Shown in pieces: positions 55,600 to 64,000 of a DNA stretch of 64,000 nt. The stretch comes from Schizochytrium sp. CCTCC M209059. Taxonomy: Eukaryota; Sar; Bigyra; Thraustochytrida; Thraustochytriidae. Made by a program: the position numbers and the translations under genes. Numbering within the stretch: position 1 is the first letter of the stretch; every line of letters starts with the position of its first letter. The notes under the pieces were generated by a model that had not been told where the DNA came from, ran no database searches, and saw nothing but the letters and a program-made list of their open reading frames with translations. Where the stretch lies: positions 205,523 to 269,522 of the forward strand of contig KN805378.1 of assembly GCA_000818945.1 (NCBI GenBank), written 5' to 3'.

Positions 55600-55932
55600 A
55601 TGATGGCATCTTTGAGCGATTTGAGACTCACGGATGACTTGCTTGCTTTTGACGCCTCGTCGCTTGAGAAAGTCAAACAAAAGGCTGCGTGTACGTTCCT
55701 GCTTTTCCTTGACAATGAAGTAAAAGGGACACTTGGCGCGGCCATCATCACGCAGTCTAACCAACCAACTACGTATACCGTGATATTTTCAAGTTTTCTC
55801 TGTTTTTGTTTCCTTGCAATCCTCGCCGTGCTCCTGCCGTTGACGGCACCACATCGACTGTGGACTTTGGTCGCGTGCTCTTTCATTGGTCACCCAGTAG
55901 GCTATATTCCTCTCGCGCGACCGGATTGGTGA
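55600..55932 (+). CDS. small hypothetical protein with hydrophobic C-terminal half
   Basis: 110 aa from ATG 55600, located between TERT and SMC3. The first 45 residues are amphipathic and charged (SDLRLTDDLLAFDASSLEKV). Residues about 66-85 form a likely membrane segment (VIFSSFLCFCFLAILAVLLP) followed by a second weaker one. An overlapping antisense frame of similar length exists, so coding status is uncertain. No family is recognised. Confidence 0.25.
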   Translation: MMASLSDLRLTDDLLAFDASSLEKVKQKAACTFLLFLDNEVKGTLGAAIITQSNQPTTYTVIFSSFLCFCFLAILAVLLPLTAPHRLWTLVACSFIGHPVGYIPLARPDW

Positions 55933-56266
55933 GCAAGGGATCGGGTCGGGGCCGCTTGATGTGTCAACTTGAGCGGTCGTTAGGATCATTGTTTTGGTTA
56001 CTTTTTTTTTTTCCTCGCCATCTTCTTCTTCGTCGCCGGAAATTCAAATTCAAATTCCAATCTGCGAGCGGCACAGGAGCGGCCCGCTGCGCGCCCGTCC
56101 CAAGGCGCCTTCGTCGCGTACGCGGTCACAGGATCGCGGCGCGTGGAAACCCCGAGTACCCGGAGCTGCGCGAGCGAGACTCTGTCTTGCTCGCGAACAG
56201 AGGTCTCTCGGCAACTCGGATTAGGGGCGCTTAACGACGGCATCGCCAGCGTCGCCAGCGTCGCCA

Positions 56267-56297
<31 letters not shown>

Positions 56298-56384
56298 CAA
56301 CAACAACAACAACAACAGGAGTAAGAACAACAGGAACCGCAAAGGCGCCAACAACGGTATTCGCTGTACATTAGCAAAGGCAAG
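55933..56384. promoter_or_regulatory. upstream region and leader of SMC3
   Basis: 452 bp with a T-run near 56000-56012, an AAATTC direct repeat (three units) near 56039-56056, GC-rich leader sequence and a CAG/CAA triplet tract at 56265-56317. Confidence 0.45.
56265..56317. repeat. (CAG)n(CAA)n microsatellite in the SMC3 leader
   Basis: About eight CAG followed by about nine CAA triplets, about 70 bp upstream of the SMC3 ATG. Confidence 0.9.
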
Positions 56385-59300
56385 ATGCACATTCGGCAGC
56401 TGGAGATCTCCGGCTTCAAGAGCTACAAAGAAGCTTCGCTCGTGGAGGAATTCTCGCCGAAATCAAATTGTATTGTGGGGCGTAATGGATCCGGCAAGAG
56501 CAACTCGTTCCGCGCGCTCATGTTTGTCCTCGGGGAAAAGTCATTCAGTCAACTTGGACACAAGGAGCGCAGCGAGCTTTTGCACGAAGGCGCCGGCGCA
56601 AGTGTGCCCACCGCGCACGTCGAAGTTGTCTTTGACAACGCAGAACGTAGGTTCCCTTTGGACAGCGACGAGGTCCGCCTTCGTCGAACCACCGGCCTGA
56701 AAAAGGACGAGTACTTTCTCAACAACAAACATGTAACCAAGAGCGACGTCGTCAACCTCTTGGAGAGCGCAGGCTTCTCGCGGTCAAATCCGTACTATAT
56801 CGTCCAGCAAGGCAAAGTGAATGCGTTGTGTCTCATGAAGGACGAACAACGTCTTGACCTCCTCAAAGAGGTGGCTGGAACCACCGTGTACGAGGAGCGA
56901 CGCCGCAACAGCGAGAGCATTCTGGCGGACACCAAGAACAAGCGCGCCAAAATTCAAGATGTCGTCTCCTACATCGAAGAGCGTCTCGATGAGCTCAAAG
57001 ATGAAAAGGAGGAACTCGAGGCGTTCCGTTCGCTCGACCGACGCAAACGCGCCCTGCAGTACACGCTGCACGACATGGAGCTCCAAAATGCAACCCGACA
57101 GCTTGAAGTACTCGAGCAGGAGCGGGAAAAGGAAGCCGATCGCACGGCTGAAGCGAGCCAGCATCTCTCTGCGCTTCGCGAAGAGGCCGAGGCCGCCGAG
57201 GCCGAGGTGAAGGCGCTCGAAAAGCAGCTTCGTCGCGCCGAGCAGGAATCCAAGCTGACCGAGGAAGAATGCGCGGCTCTCGTCAAGACGAAAGCAGCAT
57301 GCGAACTCAAGTACAAAGACATGGTGGAACGTGAGCGCATGCTGCGCGACCAGGCGCAGGTCCATGAGGAGGAGCTCGTCACTTTGAACGAACAAATTGC
57401 GCAAATGGAAAACGAGGTCGCCACGATGGCGCGGCCCGCCTTTGAGGCTGCCCAAGCCGAGGTGGCGCAAGCAGAGGCAGAGATGCGCGCACTCAACCAG
57501 CGGATCAATCAGCTCGAGTCCAAGCAGGGCCGGCAAAGCCAATTCTCCTCGCAGGACGAGCGAGATGCGTGGTTGCGTCGCGAAATCGAGAGTATTGACG
57601 CCGCCTCCGCCACCAAAGCCCAGAGCATCGAAACCCTGCGAGCTACTCTTGCTGACCGCGTGTCGGCTCGCACCCATCTTGAGAATGAGGCGCAAATGCT
57701 TGAAAGCCAACTTGCCGAGCGTGAGGGCATGGCCAAGGACAACGATGACGAGCTGCGAAACCTGCGAAACGCACGGGATGAGGCTAATAACGAGCGAAAA
57801 GACTTGTGGCGTGCGCAGGAGCGTGCTGGGCGCGAGATTCAGGACGAGGAGGACAATTTGCGTCGCGCCGAGAGAAATCTCCAACGATCCATGCCGCCCG
57901 CCGTGGCCGATGGCCTCGCCGCCGTCGAGCGCATTGCCGCGGAGCTCGGTCTGAAGGACAGAGTCTATGGTCCTCTGTATGAACTCATTAAGCCCGTGAG
58001 CGAGGCCTTTGAGACCGCCATCGAGGTTTCAGTTGGAAGCTCACTCACGCATGTTGTCGTTGATAACGATGAGACAGCATCGCGTCTGATGCAGGAACTT
58101 CAGCGCCGCAAAGCCGGCCGCGTCACGTTCAAGCCGCTACAACAGATCAGGGAACTCAGACAGGCGCAAGGTGGTCGCAATCTAAATCCGGATGAAATGG
58201 ACCATGATATCCAAGGCTTTCAGGACGCAGGAGACGACCAGCAGGAAAGCATTCCGCTCATCTCGCGCGTTCAGTATCCGGCCGAAGTCAAGGATGCTGT
58301 GCGCGCTGTGCTTGGCAAGGTCCTGCTGTGCCGAACGTCTTCGGTCGCTGCCGCGCAACGTCGGGCTCTTCGCGTAAACTGCGTCACCCTCGAGGGCGAA
58401 GAGGTGAACCGCCGTGGCGCGCTGACAGGTGGCTACCACGATGCTCGTAATAGCAAGCTGCGCGCAGCCGCGGCATTGCGTGCAGCGCGGGAAAAGGTTG
58501 AAGCCTTGCGACAGGCCTCGGGCGTGGGCACAGGGGGAGAAAGTGTACAAGCTGCCGAACAGAAAGTGACGCAGCTCACGGGCCAAATTGCCGAGGTCGA
58601 AGCAGCCCGCTCGCATTCCCTCTCTGTCACCGCCCAGCTTCGTGGCGATCTCAAGCAGCGACAAATGCAGCTTCGTTCTGCTCAAACTGCAGCGCAAGCC
58701 ATTGAAAGCTCGATTGCGAGGGCAGAGCAAGGCATCCAGGAGCTTGCGCGACAACGTGCCACCATGGAGGCCGAGTTGGCGACGCAGATGCTCGCGACGC
58801 TGAGCCGCCAGGAACAAGCCGAGCTTGCCGCCGCCAAGCGCGACATTGTTGGTTCTGCTGGTCAACGCGTGAGTGCCGCAAAAGAGGCGCTTGCGGGGGC
58901 CCAAACGACCATGCAAAGGCTCGAAGCCGAACTTGAGCAGAATCTGAAGCGCCGCAAGGACGAGATCTTGACGGCCATGGGTCAAGCTCGGTCCGATGTC
59001 GATGTGGACCTCGATCCTTTGCTCATTGATGTCGGCCAGGACGCAGGCAGCATGATGGAAGTCGACCAAACAGGCGGCCAGCCGACAGGTGACGATGCTT
59101 CCGCGCGAGAAGCAAGGAAGCTACACCAACTTGACTTTGTCGTCAGAGAGCAAGCCGTCTTCAAAGACGACTTGGAACGCGCCGAGACACGTCTGGCGCA
59201 AGCCCGTGAGCAGCACGAGGAACTCGAAAAGGAAACCTCGCGTATCCGTCAGCGTGTGCGAGACTTGCGCGGCAACCTCGAGGAGCTCAAGAGCCGGGAA

Positions 59301-60527
59301 CTTGAGCGTGCAGAGGAACTGCGCTCCGCTGAAGAGCTCATTGAAAAGCTTGTCACCAAGGCACGCGTGCAAATGGACAAACGCGAGGAAAGCACGCGCA
59401 AGATCCGTGAGCTCGGATCGCTGTCCTCTGAGGAACTTAACAATGTCGGGTCCTTCCGCTCCACCAAGGCTCTCATGACGGAGATCAAGCAAGTCAATCA
59501 GGATTTGCAAAAGTATAGTCATGTGAACAAGAAGGCTCTTGACCAATTCATCAGCTTTTCAGACCGCCGCGAGATGCTTCTCAAGCGCAAAGAAGAACTC
59601 GATCGCGGAGAGCAGTCAATCCAGGACCTCATTGAACATCTTGACCGACAAAAGGACGAAGACATCATGCGCACGTTTCGCGGCGTTGCCAAAAACTTTC
59701 GCGAGGTCTTTGCCGAGCTGGTGCCCGCCGGTAAGGGAGAGCTTGCCATGGTGACGCGCACCTCTGCCGCAGAGGAAAAGGAGCGTCGCAAACAGATGCG
59801 TCGTTCGGCACGTGAACAAGGGAACGATCCCGCCGATGTGGACTTGGGCGAGGACGACGACGAGGAGGAAGATGGCCTCGAGGCGAAAACGAGCAGTGCC
59901 AGCTCTGGCGGTGTGGGAAGCGTCGACGAATTCATCGGCATCTCGCCGCGTGTCACCTTTACGGATGGCGGCCAGCAATTTAGCATGCGACAACTCTCTG
60001 GTGGCCAGCGCGCCCTTGTTGCACTCACGCTCATCTTTGCGATCCAACGCTGCGATCCAGCCCCCTTTTACCTCTTTGACGAGATTGATCAGGCTCTGGA
60101 CCAAAACTATCGCGCTTCCGTCGCGAAAATGATCAAGCGGCAAGCCGAGCACGCTCAGTTCATTGTGACTACCTTTCGGCCAGAGCTCGTCCGTGTCACG
60201 GATCGCTGTTTTGGTATTCAGTTCCAGAACAAGGTCTCAAGTATCGTTCCGCTCAGCAGCGACGAGGCGCTTGAGTTCGTGGAGACCATTGCCGCCGCAG
60301 AAAACGCCCAAGCATCTGGGCCATCCTCGAGGCGTCGTAGGAAGCGCAAGGAGCCTCAAGAGGCTGGCTCAGGAAGCGACGGGGGTGACGACATGGATGA
60401 AGGCGATGACAATGAAGAGGGCGACCAAGACAACGATGACGATGGTGGTGGCAATGACGACAATGAGTCTGAAGGTCAAGATCCTTCGTCGCGTAGGTCG
60501 GCCTCTGGAAAGCGTGTGCGAGCGTAA
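56385..60527 (+). CDS. SMC3: SMC3, cohesin ATPase subunit
   Basis: 1380 aa, ATG start. The N-terminal head has Walker A GRNGSGKS at 32-39 and the adjacent lysines K106-K107 in RRTTGLKKDEYF, matching the lysines acetylated by Eco1/ESCO in yeast and human SMC3. Long coiled coils flank a hinge at about 525-665 (VYGPLYELIKPVSEAFETAI). The C-terminal head has the ABC signature LSGGQRALVALTLIF from L1204 and Walker B FYLFDEID with D1232 and E1233. LLESAGFSRSNPYYIV and FAIQRCDPAPFYLFDEIDQA are SMC3-specific. With SMC1 and kleisin it forms the cohesin ring holding sister chromatids. Other SMC3 proteins are about 1200-1220 aa; the excess here is a hinge insertion, an acidic insertion near 1148-1185 and a C-terminal extension of about 70 residues rich in Asp, Glu and Gly ending in a basic RRSASGKRVRA. 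Confidence 0.97.
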   Translation: MHIRQLEISGFKSYKEASLVEEFSPKSNCIVGRNGSGKSNSFRALMFVLGEKSFSQLGHKERSELLHEGAGASVPTAHVEVVFDNAERRFPLDSDEVRLRRTTGLKKDEYFLNNKHVTKSDVVNLLESAGFSRSNPYYIVQQGKVNALCLMKDEQRLDLLKEVAGTTVYEERRRNSESILADTKNKRAKIQDVVSYIEERLDELKDEKEELEAFRSLDRRKRALQYTLHDMELQNATRQLEVLEQEREKEADRTAEASQHLSALREEAEAAEAEVKALEKQLRRAEQESKLTEEECAALVKTKAACELKYKDMVERERMLRDQAQVHEEELVTLNEQIAQMENEVATMARPAFEAAQAEVAQAEAEMRALNQRINQLESKQGRQSQFSSQDERDAWLRREIESIDAASATKAQSIETLRATLADRVSARTHLENEAQMLESQLAEREGMAKDNDDELRNLRNARDEANNERKDLWRAQERAGREIQDEEDNLRRAERNLQRSMPPAVADGLAAVERIAAELGLKDRVYGPLYELIKPVSEAFETAIEVSVGSSLTHVVVDNDETASRLMQELQRRKAGRVTFKPLQQIRELRQAQGGRNLNPDEMDHDIQGFQDAGDDQQESIPLISRVQYPAEVKDAVRAVLGKVLLCRTSSVAAAQRRALRVNCVTLEGEEVNRRGALTGGYHDARNSKLRAAAALRAAREKVEALRQASGVGTGGESVQAAEQKVTQLTGQIAEVEAARSHSLSVTAQLRGDLKQRQMQLRSAQTAAQAIESSIARAEQGIQELARQRATMEAELATQMLATLSRQEQAELAAAKRDIVGSAGQRVSAAKEALAGAQTTMQRLEAELEQNLKRRKDEILTAMGQARSDVDVDLDPLLIDVGQDAGSMMEVDQTGGQPTGDDASAREARKLHQLDFVVREQAVFKDDLERAETRLAQAREQHEELEKETSRIRQRVRDLRGNLEELKSRELERAEELRSAEELIEKLVTKARVQMDKREESTRKIRELGSLSSEELNNVGSFRSTKALMTEIKQVNQDLQKYSHVNKKALDQFISFSDRREMLLKRKEELDRGEQSIQDLIEHLDRQKDEDIMRTFRGVAKNFREVFAELVPAGKGELAMVTRTSAAEEKERRKQMRRSAREQGNDPADVDLGEDDDEEEDGLEAKTSSASSGGVGSVDEFIGISPRVTFTDGGQQFSMRQLSGGQRALVALTLIFAIQRCDPAPFYLFDEIDQALDQNYRASVAKMIKRQAEHAQFIVTTFRPELVRVTDRCFGIQFQNKVSSIVPLSSDEALEFVETIAAAENAQASGPSSRRRRKRKEPQEAGSGSDGGDDMDEGDDNEEGDQDNDDDGGGNDDNESEGQDPSSRRSASGKRVRA

Positions 60528-60781
60528 TCGTTCTTACGTTTCTCCTTCACCCAGAGCCTGGATCGTACACTATCTATAAGCACAAATGCATGGGTTGAAC
60601 AACTCTTATCCAAAACAAAAATTGATGTCCTGACACTGGTTAAAATAGCGCGGATTGATTGACTTCCTGACAGAATCGGGCTATTACAGATCCAACGCCC
60701 ACTTTCGCGCTTGCTTGCACACATTTTCAATATATAAGAAAAGAAAAGTTTACATGATGACATTACGCAAAGTCTCATTTG

Positions 60782-63700
60782 CTAGGTTTCCCACTTGTCG
60801 ATAAAGTAAGAGTAGAACTCGTCGAAAGAAACAGTCTTGTTCGCGTCCACGTCAAGCGCTGCGACCAAGTCCGCCAAATCAGATTGCGCGAGACCACGGT
60901 CCATTTGGTGATGGTCGTTTGCTGAGTAAAGAAGTCCATTCTCATGAATGGCAGCCTCCAGCTCGCGAACTGTGAGCTCATTGTCGTTATTCGTATCGTA
61001 TAGGTCAAAGAGCGCCCGAATCTCTGCGCGCGCGCTTCGGGTAGACTTGACGCCCGTTGTGCTTGCACGTGTAGTTTTGCGTTTGCTCAATTTTGCTTGA
61101 AGGTCGTCGAAGCCATCTTCATCTTCATAGCTCGCCGTTTCGCTTTCTGCGTCGCCGTAATCCGCTTCAGGATCAAAGCTCCCCCCACCGCTAGGCCTTG
61201 TAGATCCAGAAACACGTGCATCGGACGAGGTTTTGGTAGAAGAAAGCTTGCCACGTTTTCGGGCTGGCGGGAGATGAAGAAAGACAAGAATATCGTCCAT
61301 CTCCTTTGCCGTTGCCTTGTTGAAAAGCACACGCGCAAGCTCATCAAGTTGAATAAAGCCACTGCGATCAACGTCGATGGCCCGGAACATCCGGACCGAC
61401 TGGTCCAGGAGTGAGCGAAAGTTGCCAGACTCGCTCGAGGTGCGCTTGATTTCAAGCTGAAATTCGCGCAAGTCGATGGCGCCATTTCCATCACCATCCA
61501 GGGAACGGAACATGTCTCGAATATGCGCGACGTCCTGTTTAAGAAATGGCCCCAGATACCGCGCCTGTTTGATGCGTTTTAGCTGCTCCTTGGTTGGCGC
61601 AAGAGCACGCTGTACCATCGTCTTGCGTTCCACCGCGCGTTGCTGCACGACGATAGTCTCTTGACGCTTAAAGTCTTCTAATCGCTTCTGGCGCTCCCCT
61701 TTCATTTGTGTGACAATGGTTGTCTTTCGTTTCTCGAGACGAAGTCGGGCCTGCTCGAGACGGGCTGCCGCGTCTTCTTCGCGCTTGCGTCGCGAAGCCT
61801 TGCTTTCTTCGTCTTGTTCTCTTGCACCACCATCGTTACGACCACCTCCGGCTCCATTACCATCGAGCAAGCTCGCAAGTGCCGCCTTGTCTGTGTTTGG
61901 GGCAATTTGCGACATGCGCGAACTCAGTCTCGAGAGCTTGCTTGGGCGCGAGGCAAGGAGCAATAAGGATTTCGCGCCACCCCCTGTTCCATCTGACTTT
62001 AGCTCGCTCCTCAACAACGCCTTGCATTTCTTCTCGGGCAAGCGGCGCTCGATGATATCACACGTGGGCGTCCTCGGTGACTCCTGCAGTTCAGCTTTGA
62101 CTTTGTTCGTCACGAATTTCCATGTTAGCCCTTCGAGCGCAAAACCTCGCATTGAAGGACTCGCTCGTAGATCTTCATCTGGCATGGTGCCGGAAGTCGC
62201 AGGATCGCTCTCGTCTGCCTTTCTGTCGTCCTTCTTGTTATTGTTCACAAGCTGAGACCGCCCCTCAGTTTCCATGTTGTCGTCTTGACTTTTGTGACGT
62301 TCTTTGCGCTCGGGCAGCTCGCCCCCTTGGCCGACGCCACGCAGCAGAGGAGCAGACATTGCGTGGCGTTTGTTGACTTTTGCTGCAAAATTGAGCTCAT
62401 CGATGCATTTTTTCACCATCGACGGTGGTTCGAGTGTGAGCTTGCCGTTTCTTCGTTTCGCAGAATTCAGTTGCAAGGCCCTTTGGTCCTTCATCTCGGC
62501 ACGTTGCAATTCCGCTCGTAGATTATCGTATAGATGCAACTTGCCAGACTGCGACTGCGCGGCCTGCGCTGCAGACGGATCGACGGCGCCCACGGTCGGT
62601 TCTTTGGCACCTGGGGCAAGCCCCCCGGCGCTGACGTTTTCCTTCTTTTTGCTCTTCTTCTTGTTTGGCCGCTTTCGCGATTTCGCAGGCTGTTCGCGCT
62701 CGACGTAAATGTCTTCGCTCGTATCATGCTGCAAATCTCGCTCGGCATTCTCGTTCGTGCTAACTTTGACCTCTGTATCACTTTGGTCCGAAGTTTTTTT
62801 CTGCTTTTTGTTTTTCTTCCTCTTTCTCTTCTTCTTGCTGGCGGCGGCGCCGCCGCCAGCTCTTTTGCCCGTCATTTTGCGCGCGAAGGCCTTGAGCTTT
62901 TGCTCGCGGGCCCGCGCTTGTGCTTCTGCGGCTTCTGCGGCAATTTCCTGCTGCGTCTTCTTCCACGTCCGCTTTCCCTTGAGCTGTCCAAAAATACGCT
63001 GACGCTCCCGCTCCGCAGCGCTGATGCCGTCTTGGTCGCCTTCCACCACGGCATCGAGAACATTCAGCACCTCGCTTTCAAGATTTTTGTCCTGGATCTC
63101 GAGCTGCGCAGTAGATGCTGCAAAATTGAGCTGCCGAGCGTGGGCCGCGCGTTGCGATCTTTCTCGTTTTCGCTGTTGAAGAGCTCTTTTTTCCTGGAGC
63201 GCTTTGCGATGCGCATTCTCTTCCTCGCTGAAAAGAATGGCAGTGAATCGTCGTCGATCCTGCGCTTTTTTTTCGTTACCTGTCGCCGGATTTGCAGGAG
63301 CGGGCAACAACTCTTCCACAGAGGTATTTTTCCGCTCTGCAAGGTCTCCAAGGATTCTGTCGACAACGCGTTGCGCATCTGCCAGCTCGCGTTTCCGTCG
63401 GGAGTCCATGTCAATTGGGAACTGCCAGACTTTGAATGTTCGCTTGACCTGTAGCGCCTTGCGCTCGTTGGCATCGAGCATGCCGAGCGGGTCTCCGGAA
63501 CGCGTCCAAAGCCGTATGGCCTTGTCACCTCCGCAGGTAAGCACAGCGTCGGGGTCCTGCAAAATCTTGATGGAAGAGACACCAGCCTCATGCGCCATCC
63601 ACGATGTGACGCGCCGTGCACGCCGGACGCCTGGCTGAAGCATTTCGATTGCCTCGGGAGGCGACATCTCGTTCTCCATGATGCGCTGCATCTTTCTGTA

Positions 63701-64000
63701 CGGGTTGTAATTTTCTCGTTCATCGGCACGCTGTGATGCCAATATTGGGTCTATTGCGAGCGACGCAAGCGTTGGTCCAAGGTCGGCCACGAGAACTCTT
63801 CCCTGACTCGTGGCCGCATACAAGTAGTGCGCAGAACCCCGGCCGTGCCATCCCGGAGGTGCCACCTCGACATGTGCGACAGTCTCGTCCTCGCCGAGAC
63901 AGTCGTCGAGTGCGAAACGCGCTGCACAAGTATGACGATGCAGATTCGCTCGCGTTGCAAAGGGGCGCACGACCCAGAACTGAATCTGACCCTCGCGGTC
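60782..64000 (-). CDS. WD40 and EF-hand protein, 5' end beyond the window
   Basis: At least 1072 residues; the frame is open to the right edge, so the N-terminus is missing. The visible start contains WD40 blades (GQIQFWVV at the edge, AHYLYAATSQGRVLVADLG, then AHEAGVSSIKILQDPDAVLTCGGDKAIRLWTRSGDPLG). The middle is a long charged, Lys-rich region with basic patches and coiled coil. The C-terminal 250 residues carry four canonical EF-hand loops: DGDGNGAIDLRE, DVDRSGFIQLDE, DTNNDNELTVRE and DVDANKTVSFDE, so Ca2+ binding is likely. WD40 plus EF-hand architectures are frequent in flagellar proteins such as WDR49-type proteins, but here the EF-hands are C-terminal, so this is only a lead. It converges with SMC3 across a 254-bp spacer. 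Confidence 0.85.
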   Translation of the reverse strand, partial: DREGQIQFWVVRPFATRANLHRHTCAARFALDDCLGEDETVAHVEVAPPGWHGRGSAHYLYAATSQGRVLVADLGPTLASLAIDPILASQRADERENYNPYRKMQRIMENEMSPPEAIEMLQPGVRRARRVTSWMAHEAGVSSIKILQDPDAVLTCGGDKAIRLWTRSGDPLGMLDANERKALQVKRTFKVWQFPIDMDSRRKRELADAQRVVDRILGDLAERKNTSVEELLPAPANPATGNEKKAQDRRRFTAILFSEEENAHRKALQEKRALQQRKRERSQRAAHARQLNFAASTAQLEIQDKNLESEVLNVLDAVVEGDQDGISAAERERQRIFGQLKGKRTWKKTQQEIAAEAAEAQARAREQKLKAFARKMTGKRAGGGAAASKKKRKRKKNKKQKKTSDQSDTEVKVSTNENAERDLQHDTSEDIYVEREQPAKSRKRPNKKKSKKKENVSAGGLAPGAKEPTVGAVDPSAAQAAQSQSGKLHLYDNLRAELQRAEMKDQRALQLNSAKRRNGKLTLEPPSMVKKCIDELNFAAKVNKRHAMSAPLLRGVGQGGELPERKERHKSQDDNMETEGRSQLVNNNKKDDRKADESDPATSGTMPDEDLRASPSMRGFALEGLTWKFVTNKVKAELQESPRTPTCDIIERRLPEKKCKALLRSELKSDGTGGGAKSLLLLASRPSKLSRLSSRMSQIAPNTDKAALASLLDGNGAGGGRNDGGAREQDEESKASRRKREEDAAARLEQARLRLEKRKTTIVTQMKGERQKRLEDFKRQETIVVQQRAVERKTMVQRALAPTKEQLKRIKQARYLGPFLKQDVAHIRDMFRSLDGDGNGAIDLREFQLEIKRTSSESGNFRSLLDQSVRMFRAIDVDRSGFIQLDELARVLFNKATAKEMDDILVFLHLPPARKRGKLSSTKTSSDARVSGSTRPSGGGSFDPEADYGDAESETASYEDEDGFDDLQAKLSKRKTTRASTTGVKSTRSARAEIRALFDLYDTNNDNELTVRELEAAIHENGLLYSANDHHQMDRGLAQSDLADLVAALDVDANKTVSFDEFYSYFIDKWET

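Noticed and set aside
1..64000. CRISPR array, insertion sequence or bacterial operon
   Set aside because: No spaced identical short repeats of the CRISPR kind, no transposase, and gene content is eukaryotic throughout.

Overview
The window is nuclear DNA from a eukaryotic microbe. It carries SMC3 cohesin, a telomerase reverse transcriptase, diphthine synthase, PDCD5, a TRF4-type poly(A) polymerase, a Rab-GAP, a two-pore K+ channel and a mitochondrial-type valyl-tRNA synthetase. Genes are mostly single long exons, GC-rich and closely packed (often 150-700 bp apart) on both strands. Only one spliced gene could be resolved (PDCD5, one 94-bp intron). Intron poverty, GC richness, simple-sequence tracts in leaders and an ARMH1-like gene (a family linked to cilia) would fit a zoosporic protist such as a thraustochytrid (Labyrinthulomycetes, stramenopiles). 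That placement is inference. A run of 115 N marks an assembly gap, so this is a scaffold.

Layout. 1-5.3 kb: ankyrin protein (+), DPH5 (-), two-pore K+ channel (-). 6-11.6 kb: one giant TRF4-like nucleotidyltransferase (-). 12-20.6 kb: EF-hand protein (+), PDCD5 (-), DUF5107-like protein (-), a polytopic membrane protein with an apparent one-base frameshift (-), a double VOC-domain protein (-). 20.9-22.3 kb: a foldable inverted-repeat element, then five tRNA-Cys(GCA) genes inside a 507-bp tandem duplication. 22.5-30.5 kb: four-TM protein (+), C3orf33-like protein (-), valyl-tRNA synthetase (-), ARMH1-like protein (+). 31-44 kb: gamma-carbonic-anhydrase-like protein without zinc histidines (-), ER-type single-TM protein (+), DnaJ (-), 924-aa orphan (-), glutaredoxin-like protein (-), TBC+WW Rab-GAP (+), BAX-inhibitor/lifeguard protein (+). 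44-46 kb: a poorly coding stretch with the gap. 46-64 kb: a 2089-aa ankyrin protein with an N-terminal nucleotidyltransferase-like region, TERT, SMC3 (all +), and a WD40/EF-hand protein (-) running off the right edge.

There is no evident operon or pathway cluster. The closest thematic link is chromosome maintenance: TERT and SMC3 are 850 bp apart on the same strand. The most notable observations are TERT with a possible N-terminal BED-type zinc finger, the tRNA-Cys array with an adjacent structured element, an over-represented TAGGCCTA palindrome in spacers, and (GAGC)n tracts in gene leaders. Several starts were moved to the first true ATG because the longest open frame began at GTG or TTG; this is stated in each entry.
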